DNA from: an uncultured Lachnospiraceae bacterium
Lineage (GTDB): Bacteria; Bacillota; Clostridia; Lachnospirales; Lachnospiraceae
Length of the DNA stretch: 64,000 bases
Direction: 5' to 3'
NCBI GenBank assembly: GCA_910586255.1
Contig: CAJUHR010000020.1
Span: forward strand, 19,817-83,816
Under the pieces are notes generated by a model. It was not told where the DNA came from, did no database searches, and saw only the letters and a list, made by a program, of their open reading frames with translations. The position numbers and the translations under genes were made by a program. Positions 1 through 8,962 of the stretch are shown piece by piece (positions within the stretch are counted from its first letter, which is position 1; every line of letters begins with the position of its first letter).

Positions 1-1
1 G

Positions 2-3000
2 CTTTTTGAAAAGACCGATGATTATATGGAGCTGCTTCTGAAAATCACCTATACAGGTGACGGTGTAATTCGCATGCTGGTTGATTCCATTCCAGAAAAT
101 GATTTCAATGTGGCCAAAGTCCACAGGGAAGATGATCAGGGAATACCTTCGCCAGATGAAGCAGAAGGGCAGGTTGAAATTATCGGATGGATGTACCAGT
201 ACTACAATACGGAGCTTAAGAATGACACATTCGCAAGGCTTAAGAAGAACGTGAAGATTACAAAGGAGCGGATTCCGGCAGCAACGCAGCTGTTTACACC
301 GGACTGGATTGTCCGCTATATGGTAGAAAATTCACTTGGCAGAGTGTGGATTGAGCATTTAAGGGCTATAGACAGCTCGGTAGACGAAAAGTCTAAAGCA
401 GAGGAATTTGGCTGGAAATATTATCTTCCGGAAGCTGAGCAGGAGGATTGTGTGGCAGCGCAGCTTATGGAAATCAGAAATACATACAAAGATCTGACGC
501 CCCAGGACATTATCTGTATCGACCCTTGTATGGGGTCCGGCCATATCCTGGTGTATATGTTTGACGTCCTTATGGATATCTACCGCAGTGAAGGATTCAG
601 TGAGAGGGAGGCTGTTTTTGATATCCTGGAAAAGAACATCCGGGGATTGGATATTGACCGCCGTGCTTACCAGCTTGCTTATTTTGCGCTGATGATGAAG
701 GCGAGAGAGTACAACCGAATCTTTTTTCGCGGGCGTCAAAACGCGGACGGAGAGAGGGTGTTGGCAAAACCACAGGTTTATGGGATGGAGGAAAGCAATT
801 CCATTGACAGAAGGCTGCTGAACTATTTTGGGACAGGCATGGATGAGCAGCAGAAAAGTAGTGCAGTCAATCAGATGACCGGATTGCTTGATACATTGAG
901 GGATGGGAAAGAGTATGGTTCGATTTTGAATGTGGAGGATTATGACTGGGGGCTTTTGCGGTCGTTTGTTGCCCAGACGGATTATGAAGGGCAGATGACT
1001 TTGGAGAGTGTGGAGGCAGAGCGGTCGAGGAAGCTGTTGGAACGGCTTGTGGATATTGGGGAAGTGCTGGCAGGGAAGTATGATGTGGTGGTTACGAATC
1101 CGCCGTATATGGGTCTTAAAGGCATGAATAGAAAGATGGCTGAATATTTAAAATTAAATTATTTTGATTATAAGGCGGATTTGTTTTCTTCATTTGTTGT
1201 AAGGGGAAAAGCATATAGCAGGAATGGAGGATATCTGGGATTTTTGTCACCTTATGTATGGATGTTCATACAATCTTATGAAAAACTCAGAGATAATATA
1301 TATGATGTTATGAATATTCAGAGTTTAATACAATTTGAATATTCTGCTTTTGAGGAGGCTACTGTACCCATCTGTACATTTATTCTTCATAATAGAAAAA
1401 TTAATAAAGCAGGATCTTACATTCGATTGACAAACTTTAGAGGAGGAATGTCAGTACAGAGAAAAAAAGCCTTAGAAGCTATAAGGAATAGAAAGTGTGG
1501 ATTTTATTTTGAAAAAGGAGTTACTGATTATAGGCTGATTCCTGGGAAGCCTGTTGCATATTGGATAAGCAAACAACTTTTTGAAGATTTTAAACAGGGG
1601 GTGCCCTTAAAAAATATTGCAGAACCCAAAAGCGGGCTTTCTACGACAGATAATAATAGATTTTTAAGATTATGGCAGGAAGTATCCTTTAGTGACATCA
1701 GTTTGGATATTATGGACATCTGTCAAACAGAACAGGCGACAAGGTGGTTTCCAATAGCAAAGGGAGGCGATTATAGAAAATGGTACGGGAATTTTGAATA
1801 TATTGTTAATTGGTACAAAAACGGAAGGGACATAAAAGAGGCTACAAAAGGAGCGGCAGGAGGACGTATTGTAAGTCCAGAATACTATTTTAAAAAAATA
1901 ATTACATGGTCAGGAATTTCAAGTGGTGAGCCATCTATGCGAATCTCGGATAAGGCAATTTTTGGAAGTGGAGCAAAGGCTTTGTTTGCAACGACAAATT
2001 TTAATGAGTATTTGGCATTTTTGAATTCAAAGATTGCCTTAGTTGTATTACAGTTTTTAAGCCCAACACTTAATTATGAAGCGGGGCATATTGGTAATAT
2101 TCCTATTTGTTTTGGGAAGAATGAGGCTGCAAGTAATTTGGCGGAAAAATGCATTGAAATTTCAAAAGAAGACTGGGATTCCTTTGAAACCTCATGGGAT
2201 TTCAAATGCCATCCGTTTGTTCCGCTACTTACTGACAGAAAAGGACAGGAAATGTCACAATTTTCTGCCTCCTATATGGAAAAACATGGATTGATACAGT
2301 GGCATTATGAAAAATGGGAGAATGAGTGTAACACCCGATTTACCAAACTTAAAGAAAACGAAGAAGAACTGAACCGTATATTTATTCATATTTATGGTTT
2401 GCAGGATGAACTGACACCGGAAGTGGCGGACAAGGACATTACCGTCCGCAAAGCCGACTTGGGGCGGGATATCCGGTCTTTCGTATCCTATGCAGTCGGA
2501 TGCATGTTTGGCCGCTATTCATTGGATGAACCAGGTCTTATTTATGCCGGAGGCGAATTTGACGCAGGGAGATATAAAGCTTTTCCTGCCGACAAAGACG
2601 CTATCATTCCAATAACAGATGAGGCATATTTTGAGGATGATATTGCAGGACGCTTTGAGGAATTTATCAAAGCAGTATATGGTGAAAAAACATTAGAACA
2701 AAATCTTGGCTATATTGCAGATGCTCTCGGCACAAAAGGATCGTCCTCAAGAGAGAAGATCCGCAATTATTTCCTGAATGACTTTTTTAAGGATCATTGC
2801 AGTACCTATTCCGTGACAGGATCGGGAAAACGTCCCATATACTGGCTTTTTGATTCGGGGAAGCAGAACGGATTTAAGTGTCTTGTTTATCTGCACAGAT
2901 ATACGCCGAATACCGTTGGCCTGATTCGTTCTGATTACTTGACGAAGACACAGAGTATGATAGAGAATGCCCTTAAGAATGCAGAGTATGCCATAAATAC

Positions 3001-3229
3001 ATCGTCAAGTGCGGTAGACAGGGCGCAGGCGACAAAAAAGAGGGATAAATATATTAAGCAGCTGGCGGAGATACGGGCATATTATCCGGCTCTTTCCCAT
3101 ATTGCTTTGCAGCGCATTTCATTAGATTTGGACGATGGTGTAAAGGTGAATTATGCTAAGTTCCAGGAAATTGAAGTTGGCGGGGAAGGCAAGAAGCGGC
3201 AGAAGATAAATCTTCTGGCAAAGATTTAA
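2..3229 (+). CDS. pglX: BREX-1 adenine-specific DNA methyltransferase PglX (5' partial)
   Basis: PglX is the site-specific N6-adenine methyltransferase of BREX phage defence; it marks host DNA and takes part in blocking unmarked phage DNA. The reading frame is open from base 2 with no start, so the N-terminus lies upstream; about 1075 residues are visible of a family usually near 1200. The SAM-binding motif I reads DPCMGSGHIL (about nt 521-550) and the catalytic motif IV reads NPPYMG (about nt 1096-1113). The part after NPPY, roughly nt 1120-2300, is much richer in A+T than both ends, as expected if the target-recognition region was exchanged. pglZ follows, but only after an inserted three-gene module. 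brxA, brxB and brxC would lie upstream, outside the window. Confidence 0.93.
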   Translation, partial: LFEKTDDYMELLLKITYTGDGVIRMLVDSIPENDFNVAKVHREDDQGIPSPDEAEGQVEIIGWMYQYYNTELKNDTFARLKKNVKITKERIPAATQLFTPDWIVRYMVENSLGRVWIEHLRAIDSSVDEKSKAEEFGWKYYLPEAEQEDCVAAQLMEIRNTYKDLTPQDIICIDPCMGSGHILVYMFDVLMDIYRSEGFSEREAVFDILEKNIRGLDIDRRAYQLAYFALMMKAREYNRIFFRGRQNADGERVLAKPQVYGMEESNSIDRRLLNYFGTGMDEQQKSSAVNQMTGLLDTLRDGKEYGSILNVEDYDWGLLRSFVAQTDYEGQMTLESVEAERSRKLLERLVDIGEVLAGKYDVVVTNPPYMGLKGMNRKMAEYLKLNYFDYKADLFSSFVVRGKAYSRNGGYLGFLSPYVWMFIQSYEKLRDNIYDVMNIQSLIQFEYSAFEEATVPICTFILHNRKINKAGSYIRLTNFRGGMSVQRKKALEAIRNRKCGFYFEKGVTDYRLIPGKPVAYWISKQLFEDFKQGVPLKNIAEPKSGLSTTDNNRFLRLWQEVSFSDISLDIMDICQTEQATRWFPIAKGGDYRKWYGNFEYIVNWYKNGRDIKEATKGAAGGRIVSPEYYFKKIITWSGISSGEPSMRISDKAIFGSGAKALFATTNFNEYLAFLNSKIALVVLQFLSPTLNYEAGHIGNIPICFGKNEAASNLAEKCIEISKEDWDSFETSWDFKCHPFVPLLTDRKGQEMSQFSASYMEKHGLIQWHYEKWENECNTRFTKLKENEEELNRIFIHIYGLQDELTPEVADKDITVRKADLGRDIRSFVSYAVGCMFGRYSLDEPGLIYAGGEFDAGRYKAFPADKDAIIPITDEAYFEDDIAGRFEEFIKAVYGEKTLEQNLGYIADALGTKGSSSREKIRNYFLNDFFKDHCSTYSVTGSGKRPIYWLFDSGKQNGFKCLVYLHRYTPNTVGLIRSDYLTKTQSMIENALKNAEYAINTSSSAVDRAQATKKRDKYIKQLAEIRAYYPALSHIALQRISLDLDDGVKVNYAKFQEIEVGGEGKKRQKINLLAKI

Positions 3230-3243
3230 GGAGGTGAGTCTTC

Positions 3244-3369
3244 GTGGCAGGGCAGAATAAAGAAGATATGCAGGGTGAGATTGGTGAAAAGTCAACTGTT
3301 CGGAAATTCCGAACAGTTTGGATTGAGGGAGAACGAGAGGCTGCAAAAAATATCATTCATTATAACTGA
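3244..3369 (+). pseudogene. RhuM-family gene remnant (41 codons)
   Basis: A GTG codon follows a near-perfect ribosome site (AAGGAGGTGA, 3228-3237) that overlaps the pglX stop, so translation would be coupled to pglX. The frame ends after 41 residues. The part reading EKSTVRKFRTV...EGERE...IIHYN resembles the N-terminal third of RhuM-type proteins, which continue with a YNLD-IISVGYR motif; here the frame stops right after HYN. I infer that a rhuM-like gene once followed pglX and was cut away when the AT-rich module arrived. The family match is from memory of the motif, not from a search. It could also be a short expressed peptide. Confidence 0.5.
3294..3318. repeat. 25-nt perfect palindrome inside the RhuM stub
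   Basis: Two 12-base arms, AACTGTTCGGAA and TTCCGAACAGTT, match perfectly around one central A. It lies 48 bases before the -35 box of the inserted module and could be an operator or a weak stop hairpin for pglX transcripts. It is also part of the coding text of the RhuM-like stub, so it may have no regulatory role. Confidence 0.5.
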
Positions 3370-3395
3370 CAAAAACTATATTTTAAGGGTATAAT
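3366..3395 (+). promoter_or_regulatory. Predicted sigma-A promoter of the inserted defence module
   Basis: CTGACA (3366-3371), an 18-base spacer and a perfect TATAAT (3390-3395). The -35 box overlaps the stop of the RhuM stub. It would start transcription about 14 bases before the DUF262 ATG, giving a nearly leaderless mRNA. It suggests the insert is expressed independently of the BREX operon. Confidence 0.6.
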
Positions 3396-3415
3396 ATAAA
3401 TGTTCCTAAATAAAT

Positions 3416-4690
3416 ATGTCTACTAAAATGAAGGTAAAGTCAATGGATGTAAGTATCAAAGAAAATATAAAGAAAATGTTAAATGCTGGAAAAGAGAATG
3501 GCAGTATAAAAACAACAACGATCACACAGTTGTTAAATGATTTGGGAGTATATTCTGAGGAACAATATGATAAGATTATAGAATTGATAGAAGAAAAAAA
3601 TATTACTTTAGTTGTTGATTCTACAGAGCGGCGGAATATGATATTGGATTCCAGTAAAATATCTATTATGCCGAAAACATTGAGTGTTGAAGCAATAGTT
3701 AAAAAACTAAAATATAAAGAGATAGATTTGGATACAGAGTTCCAAAGAAAGCGTAGTTTGTGGACTAAAACTGTAAAAAGCCAGTTAATAGAATCACTGA
3801 TGATTCAATTACCAATTCCTCCAATGTATTTTGATGCAAGAGATACAAATAAATGGAAAATTATTGATGGCTTACAAAGATTGTGTACATTAAATGAATT
3901 TCTCCTGGAGAAGAATTGGCGATTGACTAATTTAGAATATTTGGCAGATTATAATAATTGCAGCATGGATGATTTGCCGCGAATTTATCAGAGAAGAATA
4001 GAAGAAGGACAATTAGCCTTTTATTTAATATTGCCAGAAACTCCGGAGGAAGTAAAATATAGTCTGTTTAAAAGGATAAATACTCCAGGATTAAAATTGG
4101 AATCACAGGAGATAAGACATGCCTTATTTCAGGGAAAGGCCACTAAATTACTAAAGGAATTGGCAGAAACAGAATTATTTTGCAAGGCTACAGGATATGA
4201 CGTGCCTTCTTCCCGGATGCAGGACAGAGAGATGGTATTAAGATATTTAGCGCTACATTATTTGGGCCCGGACGGATATAAAAATTGTAGTATTGATGAA
4301 TATTTAAATAAAACCATGGCATTTTTAAATGAACAAGATGATAACTTTATTGAGCAATGTAAAGAATTATATTTTGATTCTTTATATTGCGTGTACTGTA
4401 TATTCGGGAGATATGCATTTAGACGAATTTCTAAAATAAGACAACAGGATATAAAACCAATTAATACGGCGTTATTTGAAGGTTGGGTAAATGGAGTATC
4501 ACAGCTAACTAAAAAGGAAAGAGATTTGTTAATACAAAGAAAAGATGATGTTAAAAAATTATATATTGAAGAATTGGATAAAAAAAGCTCGTTTTATAGC
4601 GATATAGGATCTGGAAAATACCGTTCATTTATTCGCAGAAATGAAACGATTCAAAAAATAATAGAGGAGGTTTTAAATGAAAATAGATAA
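3416..4690 (+). CDS. DUF262 domain protein (GmrS/BrxU-like N-domain) of the insert
   Basis: The 424-aa product has the DUF262/ParB-like signature: FQRKRSLW near residue 109, then PIPPMYFD and IIDGLQRL near residue 151. DUF262 is the nucleotide-dependent half of GmrSD and of the BREX-linked enzyme BrxU, but here the DUF1524 HNH nuclease half is absent; the C-terminus is helical and charged. Codon use is extremely AT-rich, unlike pglX and pglZ. No clear ribosome site precedes ATG 3416; the ATG codons at 3428 and 3443 are alternatives. It overlaps the next gene by 14 bases, so the two are probably co-translated and act together. I infer a defence role from family and location; the mechanism is unknown. 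Confidence 0.8.
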   Translation: MSTKMKVKSMDVSIKENIKKMLNAGKENGSIKTTTITQLLNDLGVYSEEQYDKIIELIEEKNITLVVDSTERRNMILDSSKISIMPKTLSVEAIVKKLKYKEIDLDTEFQRKRSLWTKTVKSQLIESLMIQLPIPPMYFDARDTNKWKIIDGLQRLCTLNEFLLEKNWRLTNLEYLADYNNCSMDDLPRIYQRRIEEGQLAFYLILPETPEEVKYSLFKRINTPGLKLESQEIRHALFQGKATKLLKELAETELFCKATGYDVPSSRMQDREMVLRYLALHYLGPDGYKNCSIDEYLNKTMAFLNEQDDNFIEQCKELYFDSLYCVYCIFGRYAFRRISKIRQQDIKPINTALFEGWVNGVSQLTKKERDLLIQRKDDVKKLYIEELDKKSSFYSDIGSGKYRSFIRRNETIQKIIEEVLNENR

Positions 4691-5768
4691 ATTGCAATTA
4701 GTTAATTTTAAGTGTTTATCAAATGTTACATTTGAATTTGGAAATTTAAATATATTAGCAGGAGCTAATGGCTGCGGAAAATCTTCTTTAATCCATTCAT
4801 TGCTGTTATTGCGTCAGTCTTATGAACAATATAGAAATTTAGATACATTATTACTATGCGGAAAATATATTAATTTAGGTTCTGCTAAAGATTTACTATA
4901 TGAACAGGCAGGAAAAGATGAAGGGATTTCATACAGTATTTTTAAGGAAAATGAAGAAAAATTAGAACTAACTTATGAATATATTCCTGAAAGTCGTATA
5001 CTTAATATTTTAGAATTACAAGATAGAAACTTGAAGAATTTAAATATTTTCAGTGATGAATTTGAGTATTTATCTGCTGAAAGAATAGTACCACAAACAA
5101 CATATTCTTCCATTAGCTCGGATGATCTGTTGGGCAGCCATGGGGAAAATGCGCTTAATTTTTTAGAAAAGCATGGAGCCGCATATAGAGTGGAAAAAGT
5201 TTTTCAAGACGAGACAAACAATGAATACTTGTTATACTATGTGAATAAATGGATGGAGAGAATTTTTCAAGGCTTTCGTTTACAATTATCTCCAATTATG
5301 GAAGCAGATGCTGTTAGTTTGAGATATGCTGAAAAAAGCAGGGATCGGGTCAGCAATTCATACAGAGCAATTAATGTAGGATTTGGAATTACCTATGTTC
5401 TGCCAATTCTTGTTGCATTATTAAAAGCCAAAAAAAATGATTTAATTCTTATTGAAAATCCAGAGGCACATTTACATCCAAAAGCTCAAAGAATTATAGG
5501 AGAGTTATTGGCAAAAGCTGCATCGACAGGCGCACAGATTATTGTTGAAACTCATAGCGATCATATATTAAATGGGATTCGGATTTCTGTAAAAAACAAA
5601 ATGATTAATTCAAAAGATGTTAAAATGTTTTTCTTTATGAAAGAAGATATTGGAACAAGCTTTCATACAAATATCTATTTGCCTCAAATGGATGATGAGG
5701 GAAATATTGATATATGGCCAGAAGGATTCTTTGATGAGTGGGATAATGCATTGGCGCAACTTTTTTGA
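4677..5768 (+). CDS. AAA family ATPase, OLD-like with DUF3696 C-terminus
   Basis: The 363-aa product is an SMC/OLD-type ATPase. Walker A is GANGCGKSS (about residues 29-37), Walker B is LILIENPEAHLHP (about 255-268), and ETHSDHILNGIR follows. The end, WPEGFFDEWDNALAQLF, is typical of DUF3696. There is no TOPRIM nuclease domain, so it is not a full OLD nuclease; it may drive or gate the DUF262 partner. AGGAGG sits 7 bases before the ATG inside the end of the DUF262 gene. Base composition is as AT-rich as its neighbours. The pairing of DUF262 with a DUF3696 ATPase suggests a two- or three-part system. Confidence 0.82.
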   Translation: MKIDKLQLVNFKCLSNVTFEFGNLNILAGANGCGKSSLIHSLLLLRQSYEQYRNLDTLLLCGKYINLGSAKDLLYEQAGKDEGISYSIFKENEEKLELTYEYIPESRILNILELQDRNLKNLNIFSDEFEYLSAERIVPQTTYSSISSDDLLGSHGENALNFLEKHGAAYRVEKVFQDETNNEYLLYYVNKWMERIFQGFRLQLSPIMEADAVSLRYAEKSRDRVSNSYRAINVGFGITYVLPILVALLKAKKNDLILIENPEAHLHPKAQRIIGELLAKAASTGAQIIVETHSDHILNGIRISVKNKMINSKDVKMFFFMKEDIGTSFHTNIYLPQMDDEGNIDIWPEGFFDEWDNALAQLF

Positions 5769-5780
5769 GGGGATAAGTAA

Positions 5781-6395
5781 ATGGAAATTATTTTTAATGA
5801 TATAGCAATGCATTACCAATTCAGTGATAAATATGATGCAATAGAAAAAATGAAAATTGGAATAGAAACATTGCTATATTTACGAAAGCAGGATACTACT
5901 TTTAAGATGTGTTCAAAAGAAAAAATCACGGGTTTAGAAATTGCTCCTGGATACTATTTTCCACAGATTTTTAGCGAAAAAAATACAGTCTTAAGTCAAA
6001 ATCATAAAACAGCAATAAGAACATTTTTTACAAATTTTAATAACTTGACTTGTGGAAAAGATAAATTTGTCTTTGAAGGGATAGAATCTGTTCAATGTGG
6101 AATGGTTTATAAGACAAATGGTCTATTATTTAGTTTAGGAACAAAAGATTACTTCTTAGAGCAACAAATTTTCGGAGATCATATTATTGATGAAATGATT
6201 AAAAGAAATGTAAAAATAGATAATATAGCTAAAAAGGAGCATGTAGATGTACATTGGCTTAAATTAAAACATAGAGTATATGAAGCGAACCCTAAACATA
6301 AAGCCAATTATGGATGGGGAAGCTTAATGGATTTGGAAGAGAAAGAAGCTCACCAATATTTCACCTATTACATAAATCAGAATTGTTGGACATAA
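5781..6395 (+). CDS. Unrecognised third protein of the insert
   Basis: I do not recognise this 204-aa protein. It starts 12 bases after the ATPase stop, with GAGGGG as ribosome site, and shares the AT-rich base use of the two genes before it, so it is probably the third member of the module. No membrane segment or signal peptide is visible. Near the C-terminus is the motif KHRVYEANPKHK followed by GWGSLMDLEEKEAH. A similar R-x-Y-x-x-NPKH pattern ends some small toxin- or effector-like domains as far as I recall, so an effector role is possible. The end, YFTYYINQNCWT, is short; another frame is open over the last bases, so a late frameshift cannot be excluded. Confidence 0.6.
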   Translation: MEIIFNDIAMHYQFSDKYDAIEKMKIGIETLLYLRKQDTTFKMCSKEKITGLEIAPGYYFPQIFSEKNTVLSQNHKTAIRTFFTNFNNLTCGKDKFVFEGIESVQCGMVYKTNGLLFSLGTKDYFLEQQIFGDHIIDEMIKRNVKIDNIAKKEHVDVHWLKLKHRVYEANPKHKANYGWGSLMDLEEKEAHQYFTYYINQNCWT

Positions 6396-6436
6396 AGCCT
6401 CAAAAGAATTCCACTGAAATTTTTGGAGGATAATCA

Positions 6437-8956
6437 ATGGATTTACAGGAAATAGAGAATAAACTAAATACCCTTCTGACTGGGACAGAACGGAAGATTG
6501 TATTCTGGTACGATGATGACGGGTCATATGAAGATGAGATTGACCGGCTGCATTTGTCCGCTGAAAGCAAGGTGATTAAGCTTACCGGAAGCAATCATTT
6601 TGCCGCAAAGCTGTTGCTGGAGCATCAGGATCTCACGACAAATTATCTGGTATACGCACCGTTTTCCCGGCCGGAGGATAAAGAGAACCCTCTGGCGGAT
6701 ATATTTTATTATTCAGAGCATTTCTACTCGGACAAGCTCATTCAGCTGATGGGAGATTTGAATATTCCGCCGGAATATCAGGATGAAGTAAAGAAATACA
6801 AAAAGTTCTGGACGGGAAACAATCTGCAGAAATTTAAGGGTCTTGAGATTGAAACCTATACCAATGAGACCATATCCTTAGGTATTCTTTGCGTGCTTGC
6901 AGGAGTGAAAACCTTAAGCTTTGAGGAAATGGCACGAAAGACAGTTCTTGCCGGATTGACAGATAACAGTATTATGAAGAAAATGGAAAGTCAAAAGATT
7001 GACCGTGTATTCTGGAGATTTTGTGAGAGACAGCTGGGCTATCAGGATGTAAATCCGACCATTCAGAAGTTCCTGGTGACAATGCTGGTCACTTATATGG
7101 ATGTCCAGATGAATGGAAATGAGCCAAAGTCCTGGAAATCTTTTATTTCCGGAAGGAAAAATGATGCTGTAATTTTTATCAAGAATCTGATGAATCATGA
7201 TGAATCGAAAGATTTTTACGATGGATTTGCCGGGAAGGCCGGGGATGAACTGAATGCATCCGGTCTGATTGGGCAGATTTCTCCGGAGGATGTAATATTA
7301 TCGGACGCATTGCCGGATTTTGATGACTATATCATCAGCTGGATTGTGGAAAAGCTTGAAGATCAGATGCATGACGAAAAGATTTCCGGGATGACGATAC
7401 CTGAGATATGCGATACAAGGACAAAGACAGGATATCACTATTCCGGTAAGTATCAGGAACGATACCGGATGCTTGCCGCTGCTTATTTTGTATTAAAGAA
7501 GGTATCTTTACACAGATACCAGCCAACGATCAAAGAAGCCATAGAAGATTATGTGGGCGGTGCTTATCAGATAGACACCTATTATCGCAAATTTTATTAC
7601 CATCTGGACAGGATAGGAATGGATGTCCGTATGGAAAAGCTAAGGGATCTTGTTGAGAATATGTACACTAATAAGTACCTTGCAGATCTTGCCTGTAAGT
7701 GGAATCAGTCGCTTACAGATGAAGCATATAATACCTATTCGGAAGTGAGGCAGGAAGACTTTTTTCGGCATTATGTAAAACCGTTTATGAATGAATCCGG
7801 AGGCGGGCGTGTAATCGTAATTATTTCTGACGGCATGCGGTATGAGTGTGCAAGAGAGCTTTTGGATCATCTGGATTTAGATGAAAAATGCGATGCGAAG
7901 ATAGAATATATGTTAAGTGTTCTGCCGTCTGAGACAACCCTTGGCATGGCTTCCCTTCTTCCCAACAAAGACATTACCGTGAATGATTCTCTGGATATTT
8001 TTGTGGACGATATGCACTGTGGAAACAACATGGCAGAGCGGCAGAGGATCCTGCAATCGGTTGTTCCCAAATCGGCCTGCTACGATTTTGACAGGATTTT
8101 ACAGGCAAGGCAGGCGGAAATAAGGGAGCTTTTTCAGGATAAGGATCTGGTCTATCTTTATCAGAATCAGATTGATCAGCGCGGAGAAGGACAGAGGTCG
8201 GATAACGAAGTGTTTAACGCCTGCCAGGAAGCAATCGATGAAATACAGAGGCTTATAAGAAGGCTTACAGGGTATATTTCCAATACAAGGTATCTGGTTA
8301 CAGCGGATCACGGCTTTATATATAAAAGAGACAGGCTGCCGGAAAGCGACAAGATAGATATGGAAAAAATCCTGGCAGGATGTAAGAGCAAAAGATATCT
8401 TTTGACGCAGGCTCCAGTTGAAAACGATGCTTTGATCAGCAGATGCATGGCATACCTTAGCATGTGGAACCAGGTATATGTAACCACACCCATGGGAGCG
8501 GATATTATCAGGACACCTGGAGGCGGACAAAATTATGTGCATGGCGGTTCATCCCTTCAGGAGATGATAATACCGGTCATCAAGGTGAATACCTTTAAGG
8601 GAAAGCAGGATACGGATTTTGTGAATGTTGAGCTTTCAAGTTTTCACCATCGTGTGACAGGAATCGAAGTGAAGCTTGATTTTATGCAAATGGAACCGGT
8701 GACAGACAGGGTAAAGCCTCGCAGGCTCCAGGCATTTTTTGTAGATGCCCATGGAGAAAAAATCAGCTTTCCTGTACCGATAACCGCAAATATTAAATCT
8801 GCAGATGGAAGAGATCGTCTGATTCAGGAGAAGTTTACACTGAAAAGCGGCAGATACAGCCGTGACAAGGAATATTTTCTTGTGATTGCAGATCAGGATG
8901 ACGAAAGGTGCGAGCTGCACAGATATAAGTTTGAAATTGATATTTCCTATAAGTGA
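6437..8956 (+). CDS. pglZ: BREX-1 alkaline-phosphatase-superfamily protein PglZ
   Basis: PglZ is a core BREX protein of the alkaline phosphatase/phosphodiesterase superfamily, needed for phage exclusion together with PglX and BrxC. The 839-aa length fits type 1 systems. Metal-site motifs are VIIISDGMRYECAREL near the middle (about nt 7816-7860) and VTADHGFIYKR (about nt 8295-8330). GGAGG lies 8 bases before the ATG. Base composition returns to that of the pglX ends, so the gene belongs to the original BREX operon and the AT-rich genes before it are an insertion. No intact brxL follows. Confidence 0.93.
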   Translation: MDLQEIENKLNTLLTGTERKIVFWYDDDGSYEDEIDRLHLSAESKVIKLTGSNHFAAKLLLEHQDLTTNYLVYAPFSRPEDKENPLADIFYYSEHFYSDKLIQLMGDLNIPPEYQDEVKKYKKFWTGNNLQKFKGLEIETYTNETISLGILCVLAGVKTLSFEEMARKTVLAGLTDNSIMKKMESQKIDRVFWRFCERQLGYQDVNPTIQKFLVTMLVTYMDVQMNGNEPKSWKSFISGRKNDAVIFIKNLMNHDESKDFYDGFAGKAGDELNASGLIGQISPEDVILSDALPDFDDYIISWIVEKLEDQMHDEKISGMTIPEICDTRTKTGYHYSGKYQERYRMLAAAYFVLKKVSLHRYQPTIKEAIEDYVGGAYQIDTYYRKFYYHLDRIGMDVRMEKLRDLVENMYTNKYLADLACKWNQSLTDEAYNTYSEVRQEDFFRHYVKPFMNESGGGRVIVIISDGMRYECARELLDHLDLDEKCDAKIEYMLSVLPSETTLGMASLLPNKDITVNDSLDIFVDDMHCGNNMAERQRILQSVVPKSACYDFDRILQARQAEIRELFQDKDLVYLYQNQIDQRGEGQRSDNEVFNACQEAIDEIQRLIRRLTGYISNTRYLVTADHGFIYKRDRLPESDKIDMEKILAGCKSKRYLLTQAPVENDALISRCMAYLSMWNQVYVTTPMGADIIRTPGGGQNYVHGGSSLQEMIIPVIKVNTFKGKQDTDFVNVELSSFHHRVTGIEVKLDFMQMEPVTDRVKPRRLQAFFVDAHGEKISFPVPITANIKSADGRDRLIQEKFTLKSGRYSRDKEYFLVIADQDDERCELHRYKFEIDISYK

Positions 8957-8962
8957 GAATTA

